A model generated the notes under the pieces. The model was not told the origin of the DNA. It saw only the letters and a program-made list of their open reading frames with translations, and did no database searches. The position numbers were made by a program, and so were the translations under genes. A stretch of DNA of 64,000 bases from Clostridia bacterium (GTDB taxonomy: Bacteria > Bacillota > Clostridia > Lachnospirales > Lachnospiraceae), in the NCBI GenBank assembly GCA_910575725.1, contig CAJTFE010000020.1:1175-65174 (forward strand), read 5' to 3'. Shown one piece after another: positions 34,530 through 43,497 of this stretch (position 1 is its first letter; each line of letters begins with the position of its first letter).

Positions 34530-35810
34530 ATGGTAAAAGCAGTTGTTGGAGCAAACTGGGGAGATGAGGGTAAGGGCAAGATTACCGATATGCTGGCCCA
34601 GGAGTCGGACATTATTGTCCGCTTTCAGGGAGGGGCAAACGCAGGCCACACCATTGTGAATAATTATGGAAAGTTTGCCTTGCATACACTTCCTTCTGGC
34701 GTATTTTATGATCACACAACAAGCATCATCGGCAACGGGGTTGCGCTCAATATTCCGGTGCTGTTCCGGGAGATCCAGAGCATCGTGGAGCGGGGCGTTC
34801 CGTCTCCGAAGATTCTGGTGTCCGATCGGGCGCAGATGGTGATGTCTTACCATATTCTCTTCGATCAGTGCGAGGAGGAGCGTCTGGGCGGAAAGTCCTT
34901 TGGCTCTACCAAGTCGGGGATTGCTCCCTTTTATTCGGATAAATTCGCAAAAATCGGTTTTCAGGTAAGCGAGCTGTTTGCCGGGGAGAGCTATCTTCGG
35001 GAGAAGATTGCCAATGTGTGCATTCAGAAGAACACGCTGCTGGAGCATCTGTATCACAAGCCGGCTCTTAACCAGGAGGAGCTCTATGAGGAGCTGATGG
35101 AGTATAAGAGGATGGTGGAGCCCTATGTGTGCGATACCTCTGCCTTTCTTTATAAGGCCATTCAGGAAGGAAAGACCATACTTTTGGAGGGGCAGCTGGG
35201 ATCTATGAAGGATCCGGATCACGGCATTTATCCCATGGTAACCTCTTCTTCTACGCTGGCTGCTTACGGCGCTATCGGGGCCGGGATTCCGCCCTATGAG
35301 ATCAAGGAGATTGTGACTGTGTGCAAGGCTTATTCCAGCGCAGTGGGAGCAGGAGCTTTTGTCAGTGAGATTTTCGGGGATGAGGCGGACGAGCTTCGAA
35401 GACGGGGCGGCGACGGCGGAGAGTTTGGAGCCACTACGGGACGTCCCCGGAGAGTGGGCTGGTTCGACTGCGTGGCTTCCCGGTACGGATGCCGGATACA
35501 GGGAACTACGGATGTGGCTTTTACAGTGCTGGATGTACTGGGATATCTTGAGGAGATTCCGGTCTGCGTGGGCTATGAGATTGACGGCCAGGTGACGAAG
35601 GACTTCCCCGTACCTTATCTTCTTGAGAAGGCAAAGCCGGTATTTGAGACGCTTCCCGGCTGGAAATGCGATATCCGGGGGATTAAGAAGTATGAGGAGC
35701 TGCCGGAGAACTGCCGGAAGTATATTGAGTTTGTTGAGCGGCAGATAGAGTGCCCGATCACGATGGTTTCCAATGGGCCGGGCAGAGATGACATTATATA
35801 TCGGAAGTAG
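34530..35810 (+). CDS. purA: Adenylosuccinate synthetase
   Basis: A 426-aa GTP-dependent enzyme joining IMP and aspartate to make adenylosuccinate, the first step from IMP to AMP. The phosphate-binding loop region GANWGDEGKGKITDML and the RFQGGANAGHTIV, GSTKSGIAPFYSDKF and TTGRPRRVGWFD blocks are present. Length is normal. Its own promoter and an E1-like leader precede it; the HAD phosphatase gene follows after 3 bases. Confidence 0.97.
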   Translation: MVKAVVGANWGDEGKGKITDMLAQESDIIVRFQGGANAGHTIVNNYGKFALHTLPSGVFYDHTTSIIGNGVALNIPVLFREIQSIVERGVPSPKILVSDRAQMVMSYHILFDQCEEERLGGKSFGSTKSGIAPFYSDKFAKIGFQVSELFAGESYLREKIANVCIQKNTLLEHLYHKPALNQEELYEELMEYKRMVEPYVCDTSAFLYKAIQEGKTILLEGQLGSMKDPDHGIYPMVTSSSTLAAYGAIGAGIPPYEIKEIVTVCKAYSSAVGAGAFVSEIFGDEADELRRRGGDGGEFGATTGRPRRVGWFDCVASRYGCRIQGTTDVAFTVLDVLGYLEEIPVCVGYEIDGQVTKDFPVPYLLEKAKPVFETLPGWKCDIRGIKKYEELPENCRKYIEFVERQIECPITMVSNGPGRDDIIYRK

Positions 35811-35813
35811 GCT

Positions 35814-36419
35814 ATGAAGATTACAACTATTATATTTGATTTGGGAAGAGTGCTGGTCGGATACGGCTGGGAAGCGTATCTAAGGAAGCTTGTTCCGGAA
35901 CCGGCGGCATATGAGGCAGTGGAACGGGCAGTATTCAAAAGCCCTGCCTGGGTAGAGCATGACAAAGGGCTTTTGGGCAGGGAAGAGGAGATTATGGACT
36001 TTGTGGCGGCGGCTCCGGAGTATGAGAAGGAGATCCGCGCAGTCTATGAGAATCTGGGAGAGTGTACCTGGAGCCTTGATTATGCCGTTCCCTGGATTCA
36101 GGAGCTGAAGGAGAAGGGATACCGGGTGTATGCCCTTTCTAACTGGCCGGAGCATATTTATCAGCAGCGCGGGGATAAGCTTGATTTGCTGGAGCTGATG
36201 GACGGGTATTTTCTTTCCTTTCAGGAGCATTTGATCAAACCGGATGAAAAGGCGTTTCTGCGGCTGATGGAAAAGTATGGGATAGAGCCGGGGGAAGCGG
36301 TGTTTCTGGACGATACCAGGGCGAATGTCCTGGCGGCGGAAAGGCTTGGGATTCACGGGATTCTGTTCACTTCCCAGCAGCAGGCCAGGGAGGAATTGGC
36401 GAAGCTTGGCGTCCAATAG
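35814..36419 (+). CDS. HAD-superfamily hydrolase (YihX-like)
   Basis: A 201-aa HAD phosphatase with motif I FDLGRVLVGYGW, motif II VYALSNWP, motif III Lys in HLIKPDEKAF and motif IV VFLDDTRANVLAA. The DLGxV form of motif I marks the YihX-like sugar-phosphate phosphatase group rather than the DxD nucleotidase form. The likely reaction is removal of phosphate from a small metabolite. Coupled to purA by a 3-base gap, though a role in purine metabolism is only a guess. Confidence 0.85.
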   Translation: MKITTIIFDLGRVLVGYGWEAYLRKLVPEPAAYEAVERAVFKSPAWVEHDKGLLGREEEIMDFVAAAPEYEKEIRAVYENLGECTWSLDYAVPWIQELKEKGYRVYALSNWPEHIYQQRGDKLDLLELMDGYFLSFQEHLIKPDEKAFLRLMEKYGIEPGEAVFLDDTRANVLAAERLGIHGILFTSQQQAREELAKLGVQ

Positions 36420-36477
36420 GCGCTGCATCAATGCATGCCTATGGAACTGGCGGAACTTCGCCCGATAAGGCAGAAAT

Positions 36478-36522
36478 AAAAAAGCAGGCGGCAGTTATTT
36501 TTGACTGCACAGCCTGCTTTTT
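36478..36522. terminator. Bidirectional terminator between HAD and Rpn genes
   Basis: AAAAAAGCAGGC / GCCTGCTTTTT with an additional GCAGT / ACTGC inner pairing. A-run on the left, T-run on the right, so it serves both converging genes. Confidence 0.85.
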
Positions 36523-36528
36523 CGCATG

Positions 36529-37476
36529 CTATTCCTTTTTTGCAGGTATCTTGTGTTCCCGGGCTACTTTTTCAACCTTTTCTTCCGGCATCATTAAAAG
36601 ACGGGCGGTCTTTGGGATGCTGTGGGTAGAGGTCAGAGCATTCTTGATGACAAGTTCGATACCTTGTTCCATACCTTGTTCCATACCCTGTTCCAATCCT
36701 TCTTTCCGGCCCTCTTCAATCGCTTCCTTCCGCAGATATTCTCGTTCCGCTTTCTCGTCATATTCTTCCAACAGCATACTACGCACCTCCGCTTGATTTC
36801 TCCGCAAAATGTCTGCAAGTATTCCGTGCTTCAGACAGTATTCTATCGCCTGTCCCAGGGCCTTCTCCAATATCATTCCTTTTTGAAGATTCTTCCGGAT
36901 CTCCCTTATAAACTCCGCATACTCCTGCAGCCTTCTGCATTTCTCCATCAGCTCCCGGTTATGGCCGCTGTTGATATTCAGAATAAGGGCCTTGCATTCC
37001 AGAGCCGGCTCCCTTCCCTCACGCCCTGTTTCATAGGCTTCCGACAGCCGAAGCTCCATCCGATCCGCTTCCTTTTCCAATCCATTGTAGAAGACTATGT
37101 AATTGGGAAAGGGCAGCGGAATGCGTGTGTTCCCGGTCAGCCGGTATCCCCTGTCATTGATATACCGTTCATACAGCTCTGCAAAGTAGAGCAGGCCGCG
37201 CAAGGGCATATTGGGGTTCCAGGTACTCTGGTGCTCATAGAGATTCATGGAGGCTCCCACCAGGAAGGACAGATCATTTTTCATCTTTAAGTAAATTACA
37301 TTTTCCAGGGTATTGATCTCCAGATCATCCGGATTCCCGTAATCGGTACCGTTGACTGCGTTGTAGAGAGACAGCAGATCCTTCTTATCATGGAAAATGA
37401 ACCGGAAGAGCGTATCCTTATACTTTCGGTTGGCACGTCTCCGTATACGGAATACGTTGCTTATTTTAAGTTTCAA
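36529..37476 (-). CDS. Rpn-family recombination-promoting nuclease / PD-(D/E)XK transposase-like protein
   Basis: A 315-aa protein of the Rpn/PDDEXK_2 type, with the N-terminal YKDTLFRFIFHDKKDLLSLY and the nuclease core LVGASMNLYEHQSTWNPNMPLR. The C-terminal half is helical and charged, with a tandem Gln-Glu-Gly-Met repeat (EQGMEQGMEQGIE). Relatives nick DNA and stimulate recombination, and are usually present in many copies per clostridial genome. There are no inverted repeats around it that would mark an active element. Confidence 0.85.
   Translation of the reverse strand: MKLKISNVFRIRRRANRKYKDTLFRFIFHDKKDLLSLYNAVNGTDYGNPDDLEINTLENVIYLKMKNDLSFLVGASMNLYEHQSTWNPNMPLRGLLYFAELYERYINDRGYRLTGNTRIPLPFPNYIVFYNGLEKEADRMELRLSEAYETGREGREPALECKALILNINSGHNRELMEKCRRLQEYAEFIREIRKNLQKGMILEKALGQAIEYCLKHGILADILRRNQAEVRSMLLEEYDEKAEREYLRKEAIEEGRKEGLEQGMEQGMEQGIELVIKNALTSTHSIPKTARLLMMPEEKVEKVAREHKIPAKKE
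36657..36701 (-). repeat. Short tandem repeat in the Rpn gene
   Basis: About three 12-15 base units (CATACCTTGTTC on the plus strand) encoding the EQGM repeats. In-frame units, so copy-number change would alter protein length only. This is a common site of length variation in the family. Confidence 0.75.
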
Positions 37477-37785
37477 TTTGTTCTCCTTTCATTATACGGT
37501 TTTCTCATTTATCCTGCAAGACCGTAAAAAACAATCATAGGCATCACACTCACTTTTTAATTGGGGGCGATAAACAGCTTAAGCAGCAGTCCGCATATTT
37601 GAACGCGTTGTTGGGAAACAGAAAGCAGAAATACTTTCTGTGAGACGACCCTCCGTGCACAAAACCGGGTATTTCCTTGTTCACGAAGAGTACTATATTA
37701 GGATAACATAATCGTTGCTGATCTGCAAGTTGTATTTGGAAAAATATGTAATTTAATTCAACAGTAAGACAGAAGAGATAGAGGA
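37477..37785. other. Intergenic region between the Rpn gene and a small membrane protein gene
   Basis: About 310 bases without a supportable gene. A stretch at 37650-37700 (CCTTGTTCACGAAGAGTAC...ATATTAGG) loosely resembles the purA leader (CCTTTGTTCACGGAGGTAC...TAATTAGG) but has no gene after it on that strand; it may be a decayed leader. Confidence 0.4.
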
Positions 37786-37983
37786 TTACTTTTTCAAAAA
37801 CCGGTACACAAGGATATAGGCATAGAGAAAGCAGGGGATGACAACGGTACATACAAGGGAAGCCTTGAGCCAGTCCCTGGAGGCCGTCGGATCCGTGAAG
37901 GCGAGAACAAAGGTGATAAGGTACATGCCTGCTAAGAGCAGTGCGCCTGCGAGGGCAAGGATGCGTTTAAGCTTTTTTAACAT
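37786..37983 (-). CDS. Small two-helix membrane protein, 65 aa
   Basis: Two hydrophobic helices (IALAGALLLAGMYLITFVLAF region and LVCTVVIPCFLYAYILVY) joined by a short polar loop, with a basic N-terminus (MLKKLKR). The start has CAGGAGG upstream. It resembles a small conserved membrane protein of Lachnospiraceae with no known role. It reads away from the BTAD regulator. Confidence 0.7.
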   Translation of the reverse strand: MLKKLKRILALAGALLLAGMYLITFVLAFTDPTASRDWLKASLVCTVVIPCFLYAYILVYRFLKK

Positions 37984-38153
37984 GGGGGCCTCCTGGGATT
38001 TTGTTAGGTTTATGTCCTTTTCTGCTACTAAGATAACACACCTTGAAAAAGAAGTATAGATTTTTTCAACTTTTTTGTATAAAGCCGGAATAACGGGTCA
38101 TAATAGAATTAGACAAAAGAGAAACGAATTACTTATATCCTCCCCTTTAGTAA

Positions 38154-38189
38154 AATCCTCACCGCGGCAGCGCGGTGAGGATTTTTTTT
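38154..38189 (+). terminator. Orphan intrinsic terminator before the BTAD regulator
   Basis: A strong stem (AATCCTCACCGCG / CGCGGTGAGGATT) with a four-base loop and a run of eight T. No plus-strand gene lies upstream, so it ends either a short untranslated RNA starting in 38060-38120 or read-through from far upstream. The rest of 37984-38424 holds AT-rich DNA and the promoter below. Confidence 0.85.
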
Positions 38190-38296
38190 GAACAGAGAAA
38201 AAAGTAAATATATAGAAAAATTTCACAAAAAAGCAATTACAGAGTAAAATTTTCACAAACTATATTAAAATTTTGTACCTAAAATCCGCAATCTAA

Positions 38297-38325
38297 TTGG
38301 ACTTTAATTTATTATATGTTATAAT
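38297..38325 (+). promoter_or_regulatory. Promoter of the BTAD/pilus-like operon
   Basis: TTGGAC (38297-38302), 17-base spacer, perfect TATAAT (38320-38325), in a strongly AT-rich region. Confidence 0.75.
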
Positions 38326-38424
38326 AGTTAAACTGGTTTAGAAATGCTCAATAGACGAAAAGACATTGAGAAAAAAGATTTTCAGAGAATCACATACAAC
38401 ATTTTAACTTCCGGGGGGACAGGT

Positions 38425-39735
38425 ATGGAAAAAGAGAATTGTCTGAAAGTCCAGATGCTGGGGGATTTTATTATAACCTATAAGGGAAAAATAGTACAGC
38501 TGGGGAAGAATCAGACAACAAAGGCCCTGCAGCTTTTACAGCTGCTTCTGTATGCAGGTTCTCAGGGAATTACCAGACTGCAGCTGATGGAACGGCTCTA
38601 TGGCAGCGATATGGAGGGAGACCATGCCAATAATCTGCGCGTGACAGTTTTTCATCTGCGCAGGCTGCTGAAAAATTCAGAGCTGCCGAAGGAGCAGTAT
38701 ATCCGTACCGAGGACGGGCGTTACCGCTTCGAGAGCTCTTTCCCTATAGAGATAGACGTAGTCCAGTTTGAACATCTGCTGGAGCAGGCAGATAAAGCGG
38801 GAGCCTGTGAACAAAGACTTGAGCTTTTGAAGAAGGCGTGCTATTATTATAAAGGATATTTCCTGCCGGCGCTGTCCGCTGAGGAATGGGTGATTGTGGC
38901 GGGAATTCATTTTCAGAATCTGTATTTTGCTGCATTGGAAGAGGTCTGCGGCCAGATGAAGCGGCGCAGAGAATTTACAGAGCTCTTGGAGCTCTGCAGC
39001 CGTGCTGCGTCTCTTTACCCCTTCGATGAGTGGCAGGTTTATCAGATTGAATGCCTGCTTGGGCTGGAACGGCCCAAGGAAGCGATGGCTCTCTATGAGA
39101 AGACCACAGAGATGTACTTTGATGAGCTGGATATGCCTCCGTCGGAACGCATGGTGGAGTGCTTCCGCCAGATGAGCAGCCAGATTCAGCTGAATACAGG
39201 TGATTTTAATGAGATTCATAAGATGCTGCGGGAGGAACCGCGTCTTGGCGGCGCTTATTACTGTACCTATCCGAGCTTTATGGACATTTACCGCATCATT
39301 GTGCGGATTATGGAGCGGTCGGGACAGTCGGTTTACCTTTTGCTGTGCACGGTTCTGGACGAGCGGCAGCGGCAGATGGAGGATTCCGAAGGGCTGAAGA
39401 GAATCACGGAATGTCTGGCAGAGGCGATTCAGGAGACTCTGCGCCGGGGAGATACGTTTACCCGTTACAACATAAGCCAGTATCTGGTACTTCTTACGGG
39501 AGTATGCCGGGAGGACTGCCATATTGCGACCAGCCGGATTGATGCCTGTTTCCGGAAAAAAGTGAGCAGCCGGCGGGTACATGTGAATTACCGTGTTGCA
39601 TCGATTGCCGATATACCGGGAATTCGCAGTGAGAGCTTTGTGGATTCCGGGCAGGCGGTGAATTGGGAGGAAAAGAATGGGTTTAAGGAACTGGATAGTG
39701 CTTCTGACAGCCCTTTGTCTGATGGCGGGCTGTAA
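38425..39735 (+). CDS. BTAD (SARP-like) transcriptional regulator with degenerate GGDEF-like end
   Basis: A 436-aa regulator: an OmpR-type winged helix (about 5-100, with NNLRVTVFHLRRLLKN and RTEDGRYRF), a helical bacterial transcriptional activation domain (about 105-270), then a C-terminal region whose RRGDTFTRYNISQYLVLLTG lines up with the R-D-RYGGDEF pattern of GGDEF domains, the catalytic residues being lost. This domain assignment is my inference. The start at 38425 has GGGGGGACAGG upstream. First gene of a run including the transglutaminase-like lipoprotein and the pilus-like genes. A paralogue lies at 59396. Confidence 0.85.
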   Translation: MEKENCLKVQMLGDFIITYKGKIVQLGKNQTTKALQLLQLLLYAGSQGITRLQLMERLYGSDMEGDHANNLRVTVFHLRRLLKNSELPKEQYIRTEDGRYRFESSFPIEIDVVQFEHLLEQADKAGACEQRLELLKKACYYYKGYFLPALSAEEWVIVAGIHFQNLYFAALEEVCGQMKRRREFTELLELCSRAASLYPFDEWQVYQIECLLGLERPKEAMALYEKTTEMYFDELDMPPSERMVECFRQMSSQIQLNTGDFNEIHKMLREEPRLGGAYYCTYPSFMDIYRIIVRIMERSGQSVYLLLCTVLDERQRQMEDSEGLKRITECLAEAIQETLRRGDTFTRYNISQYLVLLTGVCREDCHIATSRIDACFRKKVSSRRVHVNYRVASIADIPGIRSESFVDSGQAVNWEEKNGFKELDSASDSPLSDGGL

Positions 39736-40603
39736 AAAGGCTGGCTCTGAGGAGCAGTTCCCCAATAAGAATATAGAAAGTGTGGAAGCCAAAAGCCCTC
39801 TGTCGGATACGCAGGGGGATTTTCAAGTGGTAGAACCGGGCTCTGTCTATACCGGGCCTATTGAGATACCCCTTCCGGAGGCGTCCGGCCAGGTGGTATA
39901 TGAGGAGAACGGTATTACCGTAGATGCCAGCAATACCGAGGACGGCTATCTGATGGTAAAAGGGTTTGCATCGGATACGCGGCTGAAGGTGCAGATAACT
40001 TTAAATGAAGAGACCTATACCTACGATCTGAACCAGGAGCAGGAATACGAGGTATATCCCCTTCAGATGGGGAACGGAACCTATGGGGTCCAGGTATTCC
40101 AGCAGGTGGAGGGAACCTCCTACAGCCCTGTCTATTACACGGAGGTGGAGGTAGAGATGCCGGATACGGACCGGGTATTTTTGTATCCCAGCCAGTATGT
40201 GTGGTATACCAACGATAAGAATGCGGTAAAGCTTTCCTATGATTTATGTGCAGAGCTGGATTCCGACAAGGAGAAAGCGGAGCGTCTCTACGATTATATT
40301 GTAAATCTCCTTACCTACGATTATGAGAAGGCGGCTACGGTGGAGAAGGGGTATCTTCCGGATGTGGATGCTACCCTTCAGGAGAGGAAAGGCATCTGCT
40401 TTGATTATTCTGCGCTGTTTGCAGCCATGCTCCGGGCACAGGATATTCCGGTGCGGCTGGCGATCGGATATGTACAGCCGGATAATATCTATCATGCCTG
40501 GAACCAGGTATATCTGGACGGGGAATGGGTGTGGATGGATTCTACATTTGGTCCAGAATCCGCCTATACGGAAGAGAATTATACAAAAGAACGACAGTAT
40601 TAG
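39677..40603 (+). CDS. Transglutaminase-like lipoprotein
   Basis: A 308-aa lipoprotein: signal peptide with lipobox LMAGC, a beta-rich region (about 50-175), then a transglutaminase-like domain with catalytic Cys in KGICFDYSAL, His in YHAWNQV and Asp in WMDSTFG. These enzymes cross-link or cleave proteins, or trim peptides, outside the membrane. It overlaps the regulator gene by 59 bases, yet GGGAGGAAAAGA precedes its start, so the overlap is probably real. Confidence 0.88.
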   Translation: MGLRNWIVLLTALCLMAGCKKAGSEEQFPNKNIESVEAKSPLSDTQGDFQVVEPGSVYTGPIEIPLPEASGQVVYEENGITVDASNTEDGYLMVKGFASDTRLKVQITLNEETYTYDLNQEQEYEVYPLQMGNGTYGVQVFQQVEGTSYSPVYYTEVEVEMPDTDRVFLYPSQYVWYTNDKNAVKLSYDLCAELDSDKEKAERLYDYIVNLLTYDYEKAATVEKGYLPDVDATLQERKGICFDYSALFAAMLRAQDIPVRLAIGYVQPDNIYHAWNQVYLDGEWVWMDSTFGPESAYTEENYTKERQY

Positions 40604-40621
40604 AGGGGAGTGGAAAGGGAA

Positions 40622-41671
40622 ATGGGAGAAAAGAAGATGAAAAGCCTGCCGGCGGTGGAGGTGTCTTTGTTCTGCCAGCAGGCAGCGATGATTCTGAAAG
40701 CCGGAATTCCTCTGTATGACGGAATGGAGGTTTTGTATGAGAGCTATAAAGATACCGCTTACGGCAGGGCTTTTCAGAAAATCTATGAAGGCGTCCGGGA
40801 CGGAGGCAGCCTCTATGAGGGGGTAAAAGCAGCCGGTTTTTTCCCAAAGTATATGGTACATATGGTTCATGTGGGAGAAACCGCCGGAGAGCTGGACCGG
40901 GTTCTTGAGTCTCTGGGAGATTACTATGACAGGGAAAGCCGGATGCAGGCGGCGATTCGAAGCGCAGTTGCCTATCCGATGGTGCTGGTGATCTTAATGA
41001 CAGCCGTGATTGCAGTTCTGGTTCTGAAGGTGCTTCCCATATTTACAGAAGTGTTCTTAAGTCTGGGAACGGGTCTTGCCGGAACGGAAGGCGCCGTGCT
41101 GTCCGGAAGCGCGGCTCTGGGGCGTATTGTCCTCATAGCGGCGGCAGTTCTGCTTCTTCTGATGCTTGCGGTGTTTCTTATCTGGTGTGCCGGCAAAAGG
41201 CAGATGCTTCTTGGCGTCGGGCAGGGCCTTCCTGCAGTGCGCCGCCTTCTGAATCAGCAGACGGCTCAGCGTTTTGCAGAGGTGATTGCTATGGTGCTGA
41301 ACAGCGGCTATCCCCTGGAGCACGCCTTAGAGCTGATACCGGATATGCTTCCGGATAAACGCAATATGAAAAAAGCCCAGAAGTGCCGTGAGCTTATGGA
41401 ACAGAACGGCGATTTTGCGGCAGCCGTAGAGCAGGCGGGCATCTTTGAGCCTCTTCATCAGAAGATGATCCGGGTGGGCGTAGAGGCCGGGCAGACGGAT
41501 CGGGTTATGGAGCGTATGGCAGGAATCTACGGCATGGAGGTGGACGAGGGAATCCACCGCATGGTCTCCTGGATCGAGCCGGCCCTGGTGTCTGTGCTGA
41601 CCTTGATTATCGGGGGGATTCTGCTTTCCGTAATGCTGCCTCTGGTGAGCATTATGCTGTCCATCGGTTAG
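40622..41671 (+). CDS. Type II secretion/type IV pilus inner-membrane protein (GspF/PilC)
   Basis: A 349-aa platform protein with two GspF domains. Each half has the VSLFCQQAAMILKAGIPLYDGM- or RFAEVIAMVLNSGYPLEHAL-like opening and a HVGETAG/RVGVEAGQ signature, and there are three or more membrane helices. It anchors the motor ATPase to the pseudopilus. The start could also be 40637 or a GTG at 40610; 40622 is a compromise. It is followed by small pilin-like genes and a PilT-like ATPase. Confidence 0.9.
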   Translation: MGEKKMKSLPAVEVSLFCQQAAMILKAGIPLYDGMEVLYESYKDTAYGRAFQKIYEGVRDGGSLYEGVKAAGFFPKYMVHMVHVGETAGELDRVLESLGDYYDRESRMQAAIRSAVAYPMVLVILMTAVIAVLVLKVLPIFTEVFLSLGTGLAGTEGAVLSGSAALGRIVLIAAAVLLLLMLAVFLIWCAGKRQMLLGVGQGLPAVRRLLNQQTAQRFAEVIAMVLNSGYPLEHALELIPDMLPDKRNMKKAQKCRELMEQNGDFAAAVEQAGIFEPLHQKMIRVGVEAGQTDRVMERMAGIYGMEVDEGIHRMVSWIEPALVSVLTLIIGGILLSVMLPLVSIMLSIG

Positions 41672-41720
41672 CGCACAGTACCTTAGAAAGCCGGAAAACC
41701 GGAACAATAGGAGCTTTCGT

Positions 41721-42065
41721 ATGCATTTGTATAAAAGAAAACATAAGCATTTTCTGTCCTGGGCAGCCGCTGTGTGTCTGTTTGCCGCAGCCATTTGGTT
41801 TCTGGCGGCGGGCAGCAGCCGGATGAAGGAAACAACCTTAAGCGAGCAGCAGGAGCTTCTGGAGGACGCAATCAACCAGGCTGTTGTCAACTGCTATGCC
41901 ATGGAAGGCCGTTATCCGGTGAGCATACAGTATCTGATTGAGAATTATGGGATCCAGGTTGATTTTGACAAGTACGCAGTGAGCTATGAAATATTTGCAG
42001 AGAATATCAAGCCTCACGTGAAGGTCCTCCGCCTGGGAGAGACGGAGAATGGAGATGGGACATGA
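41721..42065 (+). CDS. Small pilin-like membrane protein, 114 aa
   Basis: One N-terminal membrane helix (SWAAAVCLFAAAIWFLAAG), then a helical and beta region with a conserved-looking YAMEGRYPVSIQYLIENYGI, a pattern seen in pseudopilin-like proteins of clostridial type II/IV operons. It lacks the canonical G-FTLxE prepilin cleavage motif. RBS is AGGAGC. It overlaps the next gene by 4 bases. Confidence 0.75.
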   Translation: MHLYKRKHKHFLSWAAAVCLFAAAIWFLAAGSSRMKETTLSEQQELLEDAINQAVVNCYAMEGRYPVSIQYLIENYGIQVDFDKYAVSYEIFAENIKPHVKVLRLGETENGDGT

Positions 42066-42538
42066 GAGAACGAAGACATGCGGCAGGCGGGCTGCTGACA
42101 CTTCTGATTTATGGGCTCTTTGCCCTGTTCTCCCTGCTTCTTGTGGTGATTGGGGCCCGTGTCTATCGGAATATCGTATCCACAGGCAGAGAAAATACCG
42201 AGATCCGCGCTTCCTTTTCCTATGTGGCCAATAAGGTGCGGATGAGCACCCGGGAGCCGGGAAGCGTCCGGATAGAGGAACGGGACGGTTTTGACGTGTT
42301 GATCCTCCGGTCTGCCGCGGAAGGATATGAGACCCGGATTTACTACTATGACGGGGCTCTCAGGGAGGCTTACCAGGCTTCGGATCAGCCCCTTTCTCCC
42401 AAGCTTGGGGAGAAGCTGATGGAGCTTTCCGGGTTCCGGATAGAGGAGACGGATACGGGGCATCTGGTTTTGTCCGCAGAGGATGAAGAGGGGAACCGGC
42501 GCAGCCTGCATTTGTATTTAGAGGGGAATTCAGTATGA
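42062..42538 (+). CDS. DUF4860-type protein, 158 aa
   Basis: A basic leader, one membrane helix (LLTLLIYGLFALFSLLLVVIG) and a beta-rich extracellular part with ASFSYVANKVRMS and YYYDGALREAY, matching my recollection of the DUF4860 family found in these pilus-like operons. It is probably a minor pseudopilin. Coupled on both sides by ATGA overlaps. Confidence 0.75.
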   Translation: MRERRHAAGGLLTLLIYGLFALFSLLLVVIGARVYRNIVSTGRENTEIRASFSYVANKVRMSTREPGSVRIEERDGFDVLILRSAAEGYETRIYYYDGALREAYQASDQPLSPKLGEKLMELSGFRIEETDTGHLVLSAEDEEGNRRSLHLYLEGNSV

Positions 42539-42987
42539 AAATGGCGGAAAAGAGAAATCCGGCCCTGGTAGAGCTGATTCTGGTGATTCTGTTCTTTGCT
42601 CTGGCTTCCATGGTACTGGTACAGGTCTTTGTAAAAGCGCATCTGCTCAGCAGGGAAAGCCGTGCGCAGACTCTTGGGCTGATTGCGGCAGAGGATCTGC
42701 TGGAGCAGTGGAAGGAGCTGCCCACGCAGCCGGAGCAGCTGTTTTCTTCAGAAAACGGCTGGGAAGAGGAAGCGGCAGGGGGAAACGTGCGCACCTTCCG
42801 GTCCGGATGCAATGAGGAAATGCAGCCGGTTCCTTTGGAGCAGGCTGTCTATGAGCTTCGGGCAGAGCTCTGGACGGAGGAGAAGGAAGCCGGAGCGCTT
42901 TTGCATATCCGGGTACAGGTGACAGGACTTAGGGACGGGAAGACACAGGTAGATCTTGAGACGGCCAGATATGCGGCGGAAACGTAA
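42535..42987 (+). CDS. Minor pseudopilin-like protein, 150 aa
   Basis: The N-terminus NPALVELILVILFFALASMVLVQVF resembles a pilin helix (a Glu follows the hydrophobic start). The rest is soluble and acidic (LLEQWKELPTQPEQLF). No clear peptidase cleavage Gly. It probably packs with the two preceding proteins. It starts within the previous stop (ATGA). Confidence 0.75.
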   Translation: MKMAEKRNPALVELILVILFFALASMVLVQVFVKAHLLSRESRAQTLGLIAAEDLLEQWKELPTQPEQLFSSENGWEEEAAGGNVRTFRSGCNEEMQPVPLEQAVYELRAELWTEEKEAGALLHIRVQVTGLRDGKTQVDLETARYAAET

Positions 42988-43028
42988 CATAGCCTTGCCG
43001 TGCTGGCAGAGAAAGGGAAGGATGGCCT

Positions 43029-43496
43029 ATGAGTGAGAATCTGGATCGGTGGAAGAAGCTGCCTGAGAGGAAAGAGGAAGCCGGAGGAATGTCGAAGGGC
43101 ACCGGCGTGGGCATGGCATCGATTCTTTTGATTGTAATTGTGCTGGCCTTTACTACCTTCGGGATTCTTTCCCTGGTATCGGCCCTGTCGGATGTGCGGA
43201 TGAGCGGGAAAGCCCACGCCACGGCGGCAGCTTATTACCAGGCGGAGGGGAGGCTGCAGGAGCAGCTGGCCCAGCTTGACGGGGATCTTCTGGCCGGACG
43301 GGCGCAGATTCCGGAGCAGGGGCTCTGGGAGCTGAAGGAGGATGTGCAGGAGGTTCAGCAATTGCTTCTGATTGTAGAGAAGCGTCAGGAGACAGAGGAA
43401 GGCGAAGGGCGCTACAGGGTTCTCTGGCAGCGGCTGGTGAATACCGTAGAGTGGAATCCGGAGCCGGGAATTGATATTTGGGATGGAGGAATGTAA
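43029..43496 (+). CDS. Membrane protein of the pilus-like operon, 155 aa
   Basis: I do not recognise a named family. An N-terminal basic segment is followed by one membrane helix (ASILLIVIVLAFTTFGILSLVSAL) and a helical part (AAAYYQAEGRLQEQLAQL), the layout of PilX-like minor pilins. The RBS is GAAGGATGG. It lies between the pseudopilins and the PilT-like ATPase, which suggests a role in the same machine. Confidence 0.7.
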   Translation: MSENLDRWKKLPERKEEAGGMSKGTGVGMASILLIVIVLAFTTFGILSLVSALSDVRMSGKAHATAAAYYQAEGRLQEQLAQLDGDLLAGRAQIPEQGLWELKEDVQEVQQLLLIVEKRQETEEGEGRYRVLWQRLVNTVEWNPEPGIDIWDGGM

Positions 43497-43497
43497 G

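Noticed and set aside
36529-37476. Active insertion sequence around the Rpn gene
   Set aside because: No terminal inverted repeats or target duplication seen; treated as a stand-alone nuclease gene.
37640-37705. A further E1-like leader
   Set aside because: Only about 25 bases resemble the purA leader and no plus-strand gene follows within 700 bases.
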